Assembly: GCA_004369045.1 (NCBI GenBank)
Contig: ML213507.1
Span: 765,361-829,360 of the forward strand
Direction of reading: 5' to 3'
Length of the DNA: 64,000 nt
DNA from: Heliocybe sulcata
Lineage: Eukaryota > Basidiomycota > Agaricomycetes > Gloeophyllales > Gloeophyllaceae
Shown here: positions 45,883 to 58,010 of the stretch, piece after piece
Layout: every line of letters begins with the position of its first letter
Position numbering within the stretch: the first letter of the stretch is position 1
Position numbers and translations under genes: made by a program
The notes under the pieces: model-generated
Database searches by the model: none
What the model was told of the DNA's origin: nothing
What the model saw: only the letters and a program-made list of their open reading frames with translations

Positions 45883-47442
45883 ATGAGCGATCTCTACGCG
45901 TTGTTGCGAGCGAATTGTGAGGCTCTCAATGCCCTATACCAGAAGCACCTCCAAACCGTTCAATCCCTGCAGAACACTCTTCTAGACTATATACTACCTG
46001 GGGTGGTCGATGAGTTAGGTCTGGACGAGAGCGCGGAGCTCTGGGCGAGGACCTGGCTGGAAGATCCTCGTACGCCTTCCCCAGTGCTCAGTACGTAGCC
46101 AGATGAATTGAATTTAATCTTATCCTCGTAGAGAATGTCTTCAGGATGTTCAAGGTGAGTACGCCTTGTGTGTCCCTGCCTCACCAGCCTCAGAGTGCCG
46201 ATGCAGCGGCACAAGTTTACGCCGTCAATCACTATCGAGTCTATACGGTCCGTGCTCGTATGGCGCCTCACAACGTATCCGCAATCGATACCTGCCAATG
46301 AGGATTCACATCTGGTTTGCTTGCCACCGGAGGCTTGTGACCCGTTCTACCGACCCATCGTGATCTTCAAGCCGGCTTCCCTTGAACGGGATGTCGAGAG
46401 CGTTAAACGAAGCCTCATGTACTCCATGGACCGCTTGAGAGAGTTCCTTCGCGCCGTTAACTCTGATCTGGCCTCGGAATTCCGGCATCCTATTTTGCAA
46501 TGCGTCCTGGTTATAGACCTCAAAGGAGCGGGTATCAAGAACCTGGTGGGCTTATCATGTTTCAGATGCCTCCTTCTAGCAATGAACAGTCTATCAGAGT
46601 GTAGACCTCTTGACCTGGTATCTTCGTGAAGTGCATCCCCGCTACCCAGGTCTGGTCGCTGCTGGTAAAGTCGTACTTGTGGACACATAAATTACCGACT
46701 AATCTATTCCGCCCTAGCTTTCGTACTTAATTACGGCTGGGCGCACTCCGGTGTATGGAATGTAGCCAAGTAAGTCGCGGATTGTGGAATTTCCCCGGTA
46801 TAGCGAATGTTCCCTAACCTATATCCCTTCAGACACACATTACCGGAAACAATACTGACCCGAGTGTTCTTTCCAACAACGGAAGAACTCCTATCATTCT
46901 TTTCCCCTTCTTCACTCCCAGAAGGTATAGTCTATTGCTTATCTGATAAATCACGATTTTCTATGGGTCCGAGCTGACTTGTTCGGCTGGTATACGCAGA
47001 CTTCGGGGGCAATCTCCCAGCTATATCTGACTTGCCCAACCTACTTGATCTCCACGCAACGCCTTCTCCGGCTCCGTCTCCCCGTCCTCGTCACACTGCT
47101 CGCCCGTCCGGGCATGGTCAGGAAGACCGATGTGCTGCGAAGGAAAATTCCGAGTCTAAATCCTCGGGTTCGGCAACGGGGCTGGCGTCCGAATCTCGTC
47201 CACCCGACCGCAGTCCCCTCACGACGCCAGAGCACCGTCATCGTCATACGGGCGATCTCTTACGTACCCTCGTATTCCTCTTTTGGGAACGTCATAAATC
47301 CTATATCAGTATGGGCTTGTGTGCAGTCGCAGTCCTCGTTGCCCTGCGGAGCCGTGCATGGAGATCCAGCCCTGGACGAAATATTAGCTTTCAAGGCGTA
47401 CCTTGGAGAGGGGCGTGGAAGAATTGGTTTTTAGCACCTTGA
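45883..47442 (+). CDS. CRAL-TRIO (Sec14-like) protein with C-terminal membrane anchor
   Basis: Starts MSDLYALLRANCEALNALYQ with an N-terminal helical CRAL-TRIO-N region (RHKFTPSITIESIRSVLVW). The lipid-binding domain includes IVIFKPAS, LQCVLVIDLKGAGIKNL, LREVHPRYPG followed by VFVLNYGWAHSGVWNVAK and ends SLPEDFGGN, fitting the CRAL-TRIO pocket. After a Ser/Pro-rich linker the last 70 residues have one hydrophobic segment (YISMGLCAVAVLVAL) and a basic end. Such an anchored Sec14-like protein would act at a membrane contact or organelle surface; lipid specificity is unknown. About seven exons with standard sites, for example ATGTTCAAG then GTGAGT at about 46154. Confidence 0.85.
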
Positions 47443-47811
47443 TTGCTAGTGGGGATCTACTTGCTTCTCTAGCCGCTGTACGGCAAGCACTCGGAATAGG
47501 ATGGTTGCAAGGCTTAAATATAACTTGATCCAGCGAGACAGCATGGTATCCATCCGAAAACTTAGTCCTGTGAAGGCACCAAGATTGGGCTGCATGGACC
47601 AATCGACTTACAATTCTGTACCAAGTGGCTGGACGACAGACAGCATACAATAATGACGACAGAGATGTAACTTTAGTCTTCTGGAGTCGGGTATCAGGGT
47701 TCCACATAAATTTACAGCCAGGTTAGGCGCTCTCGGAAGTTCAGGCGAACAACACGGACCCGCGGCCTAGTGCGTCGTACTAGGCCCAAGGGCGAAGTAG
47801 GGGACGAGAGC
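47443..47811. other. Convergent 3' flank
   Basis: This gap lies between convergent genes. Nothing recognised apart from probable 3' UTRs. Confidence 0.4.
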
Positions 47812-49127
47812 TCACAGGAAATATTCAGGCAGCTGGCCCAGGCATGTTGTTAGTCCCATACGGCAATGTGGAATGCGAAGGGCGCACCTTCCCACCGGCA
47901 TTCTGAGCGGCTTGAGTGGGCCCATCCCTCTCATTTTCTGGCGCGGCGTCAAACACATTAAAATACATGGATTGGCCAGGGCCAACTTCCAAGATACTCG
48001 CGGCGTTCCCGCAGCGATAACAATAATTTGGCGCCGACCATACTGTCGATAGCTGCTTGTCAAAAAGTGATGAGAAGCCTTCCATGCATAGTTGATGCGC
48101 TCGAAGGATGTGGCCCATGTTGTTCGTCTCGAGAAATTTGTTGACAACGCCGGAGCCGAATGTGTACCCGGCTCCCCTGCGCAGAGTCAGAAGGCAGCTA
48201 TTCTCGCGCCGGGTTGACAAACTCACCGAGGGGAGATGGCAAAATCTTCCTTCTCTGGATCGGGATCTGACCACACAAGGTCCGCCATTGGCCCCTCGTG
48301 AGGTATCTCTGGAAAATCTGTCACCGACGCAGGCAGGTACAGACACGTTGGCACGGCGTACCTCGAAAGCGATCCACCACTTTGATCTGGTCTATAGAAT
48401 GAATCGACGGAGAGAGGCCTGACAGGTCCCAGAGTCAGCTTACGTTGAAACCGAGGAGATAGGTAATTAATCACCCCCATGAACGCAAAATATCCGATCA
48501 TCAATGACAACAGACAACGTCAAGAAGTCGAACATATCTGTGAAGTATGTCCAGACGTGGGATGACCCGTATTTTCGTACGCATTCCGTATAGAACCCGT
48601 AAGTCTGGAGACTATGAATACGGAACAGGGAGACGCCAGATGGACGGAGGTGCTTACTGTGGTCACTGCTCGCGATTCATGGTTTCCCCGAATAAGCTGC
48701 ACACGATCGGGATAGCGTAGCTTCAAGCATGTCAAGAGCGATATTGTTTCCACGCTAAACAGTCCCCGGTCGACGTAGTCTCCTGCGCAATGGCTTCAGC
48801 GAACGAATCTTCCGGGAAATGCAAGTCCAGACCGACCAAGGAAGAGGTAATTTGTGTGTGGTGCGTAGCCGCCTATCCGGAAGATTTCAATCAAGTCATG
48901 GAACTGACTTGAAGAGTAAACATGAGAAACCGAACCGCGTAGGTGGATTTCAGTACTCACCCATGGATGTCCCCCACCACAGTCACAGGCGCACTGATAT
49001 GTACCACATTGGACTCTCGCATCAGAACTTCTTTCGTCTTCTCACATATCTCGCGTAGTAGGGCTTCGTGCAGAAGCTGCTTTTGCATTAATTGCTCTAT
49101 ACACGCGTCTAGGTCGAAAGGGGCCAT
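47812..49127 (-). CDS. PPG1: PP2A-like serine/threonine phosphatase Ppg1
   Basis: Begins [20 protein letters not shown]. Metal and catalytic motifs are all present: [30 protein letters not shown], and the HGG (CVHGGLSPS) motif, then [48 protein letters not shown]. The combination [19 protein letters not shown] and [15 protein letters not shown] with [11 protein letters not shown] fits PPG1 rather than PP2A, PP4 or PP6. A last tiny exon adds PEYFL, the C-terminal motif carboxymethylated in PP2A-type enzymes. In yeast Ppg1 acts with the Far/STRIPAK-like complex and regulates glycogen metabolism and mitophagy. About seven exons. Confidence 0.93.
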
Positions 49128-51347
49128 GGCTAGAAGCTGTAAACGACGCCGGTCTGACTCAGTCGGCGATCCTGGAAGGCGGTTGTTTTGTCTTGTTTGG
49201 CAAACGTGAGCGCCTCTTGGTACCGTCTTCCATGGCTGTCTGGTTACCTCTTACTGCCAGCCGAGCACCCCTCGGATATGACTGTCCTGCCTGCGGGGAT
49301 TGAAGGCACCAGTCGGCTGAAAGGCTTCTGCATTCTGGCACTTCTTCATCATTTATCCACTAGAATCAGCATAGGTCCCAAGTTGCAACAGTCTTCCACG
49401 ACGGAACTCACCGCGGACACCCAAGTGTGATATTGGCAGCCTTGGACTGACCCTGCGTACGAGTGCAGCTGCCCAGAATAGAGTCCTCCTGGACACTTCG
49501 ATGGTGCCGCTCGAGGATAAATATAAAACACTACTAACATACTGGATAAACCCGACAGCAGCGTCGATTTGTTACCAGAAGACATTTGCATAATTCGTAA
49601 GTTCCCGAATTACTTGGATGCCCGTTGAAAGGCGTATCCAGGTTCAAGTCCTTGCTAACTCCCCGCTACGAAACTACAACAGACTATCCACCCTTATGTC
49701 ACTCGCGGGACTGGTTTCCTCCGCCTCGGCTACATGGTAAGCATAGATCGGCGTTCAGACTGTGGTCTCCATGAGAACCTGAATGGCTGCTCCCGCAATG
49801 TTAGCCGGCCATTGACTTCTCGGCTGTAATAGTCCTTGTGGATCCCGGTGACTGGCGACGGCCATCATCTGGCTCACTCCCTGGGTATCCTCCGTCTCAT
49901 GGCTCGCGAGATCCTGCACTGTATCGAGCCGCCGAGGTGGTTATCTGATGCATTAGGGTCGCCGTTCCCACCACCGATCCCTGCATGCTGTGTTGCTGCT
50001 ACTCGTCACCCGTCGACCTCATATGCCCAGGCACAGCAGTGAGTACCTAACTGCATTCGCTCTGAACGGTCTGCGGGAAAGAGTTCTCTCTCTCTGTCCA
50101 TCATCTCACGAGCCGACGGCGTACAAACGGCAAGGGGTACCTTCCATGCATTATTCTGTCGTAATCGTCTTCGACATTTCTATGAGTATAAGCACGCCAG
50201 ACTGCGAGTCGGACCTCTTTGTTTATTCAATCATCACCCAGTCGGAACTCCAGTGTTTCCCTGATCGGGCGAACGGCATAGCCACGAGGTCAATGCTCCC
50301 TCTCGTTCTTTTCTGGGCTTCTTCAGCGGTCCGACACTTCCAAGCATATGTCCGTTCCTAGGAGATGCGGTGAGCCCTTAGCCTCTTTCGCACCCATCTC
50401 ACGGCGAGGACCCCCAGACGTTTCCAAGAGAATAGTAGAGGTCTGCATTTCGTGCAATATATTACCAGGGGAGTACCCGTCGGTCGCGGCTCCATCGCAG
50501 AATTGGTAGGGACATGGCTCCGTTCCCGGACCTACATTGCGCACAGTGCGATCGATTGCCTGGAGGTATCCACCCGGCTCAGGGATGCTGCAGATTGCAT
50601 GGCCCGTTTAAATCATCGCGTTAGTTGTACATACATGATGCCCCCGGGGCCGCGGTCGTACGGCCGTAATCGCCATTTGCTCTAACTACCTGCCGTCTTG
50701 GACAAGTCTTGGGCAACAGCTATTATTGGTTTATAACTCGGCGTGGTGAAGCCAGGCAAGTCTTGTTTGATTCTCTGAGTAGGCGACTTGGCAATGCGTA
50801 GGCATCACGAGATTTTCTGCGCGTCGCGCAGCTAGTTACGTCCTCTGCACTAAGTTAGGCATATACAAGGTCGTGCATGAGGCGACAAGACGTCAATTGA
50901 TCAAGGACTTTATTCGCCGGCCCTTGGTAGACCGGGGAGCTAATGGAGGTGAATCAACTGCCGATCCCGTAGGAAATCGCCTAAAAATACGGGCCCCGCG
51001 TTTGGTTTAGCGTTAGTCTCTCTGCTGTTTGCCTTTTTATTGCTCGGCGCCTTCCTGTCTCAAATGTATTGGTGTCAACCGTGTTCGCGCTTACACTCTT
51101 TCGTATTTTATTTCTTGCCTCGACGGGGGCTTTTCCAGCGATGATGTCAATCTGCCCTTCTTCGCTTGAGCACCTTCGCCAGGATCTGCCCCCCGCTACA
51201 GCTCGCCGATTGCCGCAAAATACCATGAGCGGTACTCGGACGGTCAGGTATTCGGAACTCTGGGCTGACGCCGTGGTATAAAGGGTCCCTTGTGAGTCTG
51301 CATGTCCGCGCAGCTCATCATCTTCCGTTGCGATCACGATCATAACC
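49128..51347. other. Gene-poor stretch
   Basis: No gene can be named. A possible small minus-strand ORF starts near 49591 with a hydrophobic segment (SGLSSMLVVFYIYP), a good donor after TWVSA and an acceptor before a short second exon, but no family is recognised. A GGTTCAAGTCC word near 49640 resembles a tRNA B box but lacks a matching A box. Confidence 0.35.
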
Positions 51348-52222
51348 ATGCACCGCTCTTCCTACTCCTCTAGAGAACAGATGCACACCTCTATTGAGGC
51401 CGCCATGATGCAGGGGCAAGATGCCCAGGCTGCACCAATCGCTCCCGGCTATTCCGGAGTGTCCTATTATCCGTCGACGGACATGTCCCAAGTGCAGACC
51501 CAACCGTACTCTCAAACGGACTACTCGCAAACGTCTGGATATCCCTATGACGGTACAGGTTCATCATATGGATTATCTGACCATCACTGACCAGCCGCAT
51601 TACCTGTCAATCAGCTCAACGAGGCTATGTGCCACAACCCGGCTACGTCGCCTCGGACGCGACTACAGACGCTAGACATCATCGGTCATACAGCATATCC
51701 TCGCCATCGTATACCGATCCGTCCTCTTCGTATTTCGGCACCGGTGCCATGCAGCAGACGAATCAACGAAGCTATCCCAGGCAAATGGACTCCGGGCTGA
51801 ACCAATACTCGTCCTCAGGCACGCTGCCTTCCTCCGTGACCTCCGCAGCCGCTCCACGTTTCGTGCCCACGCCAGCAGAGACTCTACAATCCTACGGTTC
51901 CAGCGCTGCGTCCTCTGGCCACGGAAGCCGCGCAGGCAATTACGCGTCCTCCTCGCGCAGTGCTCACTCTCAGTCCCCGATGACCATCCAGATCCCCGAG
52001 CACACGCCCGGTGCCCCGCCAGCCTCCGCGCCCCGCTACCAGTGCGACAGATGCGAGACGACGTTCTCGCGCGCCCACGACAGGGCGCGCCACATACAGA
52101 CACACCACTGTCCCGAGAACCAGATGCGGCACAGGTGTCCGGACTGTGCCAGGCCATTCAGCAGGTCTGACGCTCTCAAGCGTCATCGTGATAGCGGCTG
52201 TCGAGGGCCCTCACCGCAGTAG
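51348..52222 (+). CDS. C2H2 zinc-finger transcription factor
   Basis: Two exons, with an intron whose acceptor is CAATCAG just before QRGYVPQPGY; donors after about 51554 or 51559 both keep frame. The N-terminal 190 residues are disordered (Gln, Ser, Tyr-rich). Two classical C2H2 fingers lie at the C-terminus: YQCDRCETTFSRAHDRARH then MRHRCPDCARPFSRSDALK with RH and the final His/Cys. Spacing and the SRSDALKRH helix resemble fungal Msn2/4-like two-finger activators that bind short GC-rich sites. Target genes are unknown. The finger pair is complete, with no break seen. Confidence 0.85.
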
Positions 52223-54036
52223 GGCGGTTTGTCTTCTCCATTAATAGAGTTTTGGACGGGTCTTATGCTATCATCCGAATAGGCTTATATTGTAAGTATC
52301 TTGGTGTATTCTGACCTCTACCTACCAGGCTGGACGATACTCTGTTAATAAGATTGGCTATTCCGTCCCTCTGTAGTCCTCACTGTATAATCGACGCTCT
52401 AGTTGGCGATATGTATCTTGTCACTTGACTCATATAATGCAGTCAAATATGATATGATATGCTGCGATCGCGAAATCATCAGGATCATGGTCAGCAACCG
52501 GGAGGACGTACGCCCCGGAGATTGGTGATGCGGATCCTCTCGCGAGTCCTTGCACTAGTTGATAGACTCTACTAAGATTATCTGAGATTCCTATTCAAAG
52601 AAGCCAGTATTCGAGCCTAAATGCTGCTTCTTCCCCGATGACTGCATCCTACGATTTGAAATCTGAGAACCTATGCAGAAGCAACAGCGGTTTCCTTGGC
52701 TTCCGACCCTTACCGATGTTCGGACTAGCACCAAGCTGGCTACCGAGTCGACTAATACAACGGCGCTCGCCTGAGTTTATGTGGCAGGATTACAACGTTA
52801 TTGGGCCTACCGCCACGCTGCTCCCGCCAGGGCCAGAGACTGCGCTGCTGAGCGATACATCGGATCTCAGGGTGACCGGCGATGTTCAAAGGATCCACAG
52901 AAGAACGAAACGAGTCGCAGCGATCCGGAGTGCGCAAGTACAACGCCCGCCCGCGATAACCCCCACCTTGCACATGCCGTCCTTGAAATTCAAGTGCGTG
53001 CGCGCCCATCGAGGAAACTCCGATATCGGGGAGACAAGGCGTCCCCTGGATCGCAGGGGGCAGTTGCGAGAAGCTGAAGAAGGAACGGGCTGTGCGTCTG
53101 CGTATGGGATCGCCGTGCACACTACGGAAAGATTTCTCGCGCATCACTGTGTAGATAAACTACTTACGATTTTCTCCTCTTCCCTGCCACGGAAGGATCG
53201 TTTATTTTATTGAGATTTCCGAGCACATCGGGATCCCTGTAATTGATCCCTGGGATGATTGGCCACGCCAACTGCACGGCTCCTCGATCTGCAGGAGCTG
53301 AATGAAACAATCAGCTCTGCAGGGGTCTACGTACCCCGTGACGTACCGTGATGTGACATATTAATAGAAGTTATGATTAGTGAGGCAATCGTAAGGCGAG
53401 CATTCCTGCACCTCGGAATAATTAATCCACAGCCGCTGTTGCGAATCACCTGTCCATCGCGTGGAATAGTCGAACCTCTCGTATGTCTGAGACCTGACTG
53501 TCAGTCCCGCTGCTGGTTTTTTCTCATGCGAAAACATCGCACATACCTTGAGAAGACAGCTCAAGCCTATACACAGGGAGTCACGAAGATCTTGAGAAAG
53601 AGGGAGATCGTTGTCTGGAACAAGGAGCGGAATCCTGAAGTGACACCTGGGAAGCGTCCAGAGGCATATATAATTTCGATTGTGATGCCATCCCTGGAGT
53701 GTAACACGGCTGCATCGAGCTGAGCATGCCCGTTGCCAAACGCAGTCATGCATGGCAGCATTCGGCCAGACTATCGCGGGACGTCATGTGTCACTATTAT
53801 GTCGCCAATCACATAGCTTACCTGGCAGCGGCACCCCCACCTGCGCACCGAAGAGGGCTCCAGAGTAGAGTGCGAAGGTAGCTCGGACATACCGCACAGA
53901 GGCTACGATTACGGTAATCGGAACGCAAGCACGGATCCCAGCTGCCCAAAGATACAGCCTAAGGGCATCGTATCTCACGAGCTCATGAGCCTATGATTAC
54001 ACCGCAAGTATAGAATGATGGACAAAATAGGAACGG
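52223..54036. other. Gene-poor stretch
   Basis: No gene can be named. A minus-strand frame at 53978-53800 encodes a hydrophobic run (IRACVPITVIVASVRYV) that might be part of a decayed or small membrane protein, and another at 53760-53570 is open but unlike any family known to me. A long plus-strand ORF at about 52640-53210 is Arg-rich and not convincing. Confidence 0.35.
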
Positions 54037-55180
54037 CTACTCATCGTCATCGCTGTCGCTGGTCCCACTACCCTCTCCACCGCTGCCTTCGCCCAAACCT
54101 TCAATCGCCACGGACCCTGCGTCCGTTACGCCCTCCGCATCCTCGTCCCCCTTCTGCGTGTCTTCCTTTTTCTTGAGCTTTTCTATAACCTTATCCGCTC
54201 TATTGAATATACCTGCCGTCGGCGCACCGCACGCGGCACATTTCGGCGTCTTGGCATAGCGTTTTATAGCACAAGCGGAACAGAAGTAGTGCCCGCACCG
54301 TGTGACAACAGGGTCTGTATAGGGCTTGCGACAAATGAGACATGCAAACGGGATGTCTTCGTCCGAGTCGGAGTCATCTGATATGTCCTCGACCTGCTTG
54401 CTGGGGTTCTCCGCCAGCTGGTCAAGTTGCCAGCCGGCCAGGTCTAGGGAGGTGGACAGTCAGAGCGTGCCCGATCAAAGAACAATAATAGAACTGCTTA
54501 CATGTGCCACGGTCGTGCAAGAACTTGCAAGTGTCCCCGAATCCGCAATAGCCCGTCTCTGCAGAAATGGGTTAATGTTCCAAGGCATATTACGGCATGC
54601 TTAGATCACGAGGCATACCTTTGTAGTCCTTGCAGACGTCGGGCTGATAATCAGTTATCGTGACGGTCCTGATCGTACTGTTGTTACTTCGCTGAGGGCC
54701 AACCCTCATGGCCTTCGGAATCTCCTTATTTTTCTTCATGTGCTGTTTGTAGGCCTTCTGACCCCGATAGAGCCCATCGTCTGGCACATCGTCGTCTTCG
54801 TCGCCCATATCACGCTTCTCCTGTTTCCTCCGCTTGACCAGCAGTTCCTCGGCCTCGTCTCCTGCAAGGATGTCCAGAGCAGCGTTCAGATGGGAGCCCT
54901 CTGCGGTCCACTTTACGTCCGGGCCGTCCTTCTCCTCATCGTGGCCCTCATACTCGTCGTTCTTCCGCTGCAACGCGGTTCGTTTGGTGCCTGCGCTGAG
55001 CAGACTAGCTCCAGATTTGCGAGAAGGCAGGATAACGGACGACTTCTCTAACGACGACGAAGGTCCTGAGATGGTAAGGACTGACGCAGGTGGCGACGCC
55101 GAGCGCTTTCGAGCAGTGGTTGGGCGCGATTTCCCTTTCTTGATGAAAGGAACCTTGAATTCTGTCGATGAGGACGCCAT
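54037..55180 (-). CDS. CWC24: Pre-mRNA splicing factor CWC24 (RNF113-like)
   Basis: Starts [19 protein letters not shown]. After a disordered N-terminus there is a basic/acidic region with [14 protein letters not shown], a block conserved in RNF113/Cwc24. The CCCH finger is [20 protein letters not shown] (split by an intron after DYK). The RING finger has [13 protein letters not shown] and CAAC. The tail is acidic with Ser/Gly repeats. The protein joins the B-act spliceosome before the first catalytic step and contacts the 5' splice site in yeast. The order CCCH then RING and the N-terminal block make this identification firm. Three exons or more. Confidence 0.94.
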
Positions 55181-57044
55181 TCTACGGTGTCGAGTATGGT
55201 ATTGATCAGAGTGCGAGCGATGTCCCTTGTGAAGCTTTGAAGTTCACGTTAACCCGGTGGCGCTCAGTCATAGCTTCGGCGGATGCCGACTCCTTATTAG
55301 TCAGCCTGTTATGGTCACCCTTATAATTCGAAGTCTCGACTCTCGACGCGCTCGATGATGCCTTCCACTCGGAAGCTTGGAGACCAGCGCTCCTACTGGA
55401 TGATTACTTAGATGCAAGTGGTTTCAAATCACCGTTTGCTTCGCGCCCTAATTCTCAGAATTCATCCCTATAAGCATTAACTTCTCCCACCGAAAGCCGT
55501 CTGTTGTGGTCCAGGTCTTCGTATTTGAAGGGGGTCGTTCTAACGGGCAAACAAACGGACTTACGTCGGCGCATCAAGGGCTTGCTACTGGGGCTCTCTG
55601 GTTCTCGGAGGCGAATACGAATCCTCGCTGGGCACAGCATCCTCTGGATATAGCCTCGCGCGATATTTCAATTCATGTCTCGCAGTCTGAGCTTCTCTTT
55701 CTCTTCGATCACTCCGAGACAGTGGTCAGCCTCCTCAATTAGCTTAACGGTCTACTGCCTTCTCGAATACCTCGACTTGACTGGGTCATCTTCACCACAT
55801 CGGCTCCGTCTCGCCAATGGTGCGCTGGGAGAAAGCAGGGTCTTTGCCGCCAGATCGACTTGCATTTATCTGATCTGGTATTTCCATCCTCCGTCGTTAC
55901 CACCGCGACTTCTTGAGAGGCGTCCATGGATTCCTCCGTACTCGGGCACCTTTTTCTCATATACTATTCCAACATTTCTATCGCCGCTTGTCTCCACTCC
56001 TGAAACTATATTCAGCGAAAGTGAGCTGTACACCAGGTGCTGTCTACGGTCTAGTCGGCGCTCCCTACTTCGTTCTCTGTATGTTAAGAAACTGACCGTA
56101 TGTCTCGCGTAACGCCTGTTTGACTCCTGTGCGTCATAACCAACCGTATGTCGCCGAACATCAAACCGGATTATGGCGGGCCCGAAGCTTGGGCCTTTCA
56201 AGTCAGCCCTCAGCGCGGTGTAATCTTTCACATACGCTTTCAAATGCCGTGGAAGGTATGTCGTGGCGTCTCTCACTGATTCAAAAGACCGATTCTGAAG
56301 TCTGTCTTCCGTTCTGCTCTCGACCCTGACCGTGTCCTGAAATGCCTTATGATCGGCGAATAAGTTCGTGGCTAAAGAACACGAACACAGGAAGCGTTCT
56401 AGTGATGGCGGGATCTTGCGTTACGCTCGATGACGTTCCGCAGACGCAGCCTTTATGAATATAAGCGGCTCGATTGGCACTTGTTAATAGTCTGGAAAAG
56501 CAGACGAGACTCGGGCTAATCTTGCTATCATCTTTGAGTTCCTCCACTGCACGAGCAATTACGGCCCGTCTACCGAGTGTGGATTTGCCTTCATGATATT
56601 ACTTTGATGGTTTCGTCTAATACGTTGGGCATATGAAGCACAGCGTTCCTGCCATTGAAGCCTTGCTAACGCCGGAACCTTCTTGGAAGATAAGCGTTGA
56701 TTCAGAAATCGACATGTTCTGTTCAGTAACCCCCCCGGTCCATCTTCACTATCCCTTATTGCCCGCCCAGGCCGCGTATTCCCCGGTCGAGTAAAGCTGA
56801 GCCCTGGGCCACTTTGTAAGCACGGCGGATTACAGAGCAATGGGAGCCTCTGATTGGCTCGGGCTGCTGAGCCGGCAGTCGATAAGATTAGTCACCAGGG
56901 GCTGAGATGGCGCACTATCTAAAATCCGTTTTGTCTGCGAATTTCCTCCTCTGCACCACCGCCTGACGATTGCGTTTCTGTCATAATTTCTCGTCAGTGT
57001 CGTGCTAGGCAGGCGTCAGTTATTCTCATTCTGTAACAACCATC
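55181..57044. other. Gene-poor stretch upstream of bZIP gene
   Basis: It holds the CWC24 promoter on the left and the bZIP promoter on the right. Only an EF-hand-like segment (next entry) stands out. Confidence 0.35.
55455..55640 (-). CDS. Possible EF-hand protein, C-terminal fragment
   Basis: The last codons of a minus-strand frame read KYEDLDHNRRLSVGEVNAY and then a stop. The 12-residue loop DLDHNRRLSVGE meets every position of the EF-hand consensus (D-x-D-x-N-x-x-hydrophobic-x-x-x-E) and is flanked by residues that could form E and F helices. Upstream sequence on this strand (to about 55900) has open stretches rich in Glu and Lys (IEEKEKLRLRD), but I could not assemble a full gene. It may be a real Ca2+-binding protein with missed exons, or a chance match. 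Confidence 0.35.
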   Translation of the reverse strand: MLCPARIRIRLREPESPSSKPLMRRRKSVCLPVRTTPFKYEDLDHNRRLSVGEVNAYRDEF

Positions 57045-58010
57045 ATGGCGCCATCCAACCTCCAGGGTCTCAACATCGTACAACCCGAGCCGCCTAGCAA
57101 TCCTTATGTATCCGACGCCGATCTCCTAGCGCAGCTCCCCCCTTTCGCGGACTTCAATGCCCAGCTGGACCTTTGGACAGACTTATCTTTCCAATCGGAC
57201 GAACCTATTGTACCAAAAGATGACAAGAAGGGTGCGGAGGGTGGCAAATACGGTGATGACTCCGATAAGTACGAGGATGAGGATGCGGACACGAGCGTAG
57301 ACGAAAAGTCGGAGGGGGTTCCCTCTCCGAACAATGGTGCTGCGAGCACTTTACCTGGGGGTGTACCACACCCGGGAGTCACGCAGCAACCGAGCCATTT
57401 GGACATCGCACAGATTCTCGCTGGCTTCGGCCTGGCTGGCCTCGGCGCCGCGCCTCAGCCTACCGGCGCTCCACCCACCCAGGGCGTGCCCTCACTCGCC
57501 GAGCTTTTGAATCTCTATGCCGCCCAGCCAGCCGCCGCCGCTTTCCCTCCTCAGCCATTCGTTACACCCGGGCCCCTGTCTGCCCCGCCTGCACAGTCGG
57601 TCGTACAACCGCAGACTTCTGAGCCTGCCACGAAGCGAGCACGTACCAGGAAGGCGTCTACCGCCACTGCTGGCTCAGACCTCTTAGAGTCGCAAGCCCA
57701 GCAGGATGGCCCTGTGACCCCAGCCTCGGAAGATAAGAGGCGACGAAACACCGCCGCGTCTGCGCGTTTCCGGTTGAAGAAAAAGGAGAGGGAACAGGCG
57801 TTGGAGAAGAAGGCGAAGGAGCTGGAGATGCGTGTGACTGAGCTGGAGCGAGAGTGCGAGGGGTTGCGGCGGGAGAATGGATGGCTGAAGGGCTTGGTCG
57901 TAGGTGTGACGGGTGCCCAGCAGCATGGCAAGCAGAAGATGCCCATTTCTGCTTCGGCTACTGCCGGATCGAAGAGACCAAGGGAGGAAGGGGACGATGT
58001 CAATCCTTGA
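57045..58010 (+). CDS. bZIP transcription factor (Cys3/Zip1-type)
   Basis: Single exon of 321 residues. The N-terminus contains a short acidic part (SDKYEDEDADTSVDEK) and Pro/Ala-rich linkers. The basic region is RRRNTAASARFRLKKKEREQ, closely matching Cys3, MetR and Zip1-type bZIPs, followed by a leucine-zipper heptad series (ALEKKAKELEMRVTELEREC and then GLRRENGWLKGLV). It ends with a tail rich in Ser and basic residues. In Neurospora and Aspergillus this class controls sulfur metabolism genes. The same role here is inferred from the basic region only. Confidence 0.9.
   Translation: MAPSNLQGLNIVQPEPPSNPYVSDADLLAQLPPFADFNAQLDLWTDLSFQSDEPIVPKDDKKGAEGGKYGDDSDKYEDEDADTSVDEKSEGVPSPNNGAASTLPGGVPHPGVTQQPSHLDIAQILAGFGLAGLGAAPQPTGAPPTQGVPSLAELLNLYAAQPAAAAFPPQPFVTPGPLSAPPAQSVVQPQTSEPATKRARTRKASTATAGSDLLESQAQQDGPVTPASEDKRRRNTAASARFRLKKKEREQALEKKAKELEMRVTELERECEGLRRENGWLKGLVVGVTGAQQHGKQKMPISASATAGSKRPREEGDDVNP

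Noticed and set aside
49636-49665. tRNA-like B box GGTTCAAGTCC
   Set aside because: No A box or acceptor stem can be placed at the right distance on either strand.
52638-53213. 191-residue plus-strand ORF
   Set aside because: Arg/Ser-rich, overlaps an equally long antisense frame, and matches no family known to me.
53784-53978. Hydrophobic minus-strand frame
   Set aside because: Looks like a membrane segment but could not be joined to neighbours into a gene.
55675-56112. 145-residue plus-strand ORF rich in Ser and Leu
   Set aside because: Composition is shadow-like, no domain, no splice context; the EF-hand signal is on the other strand.
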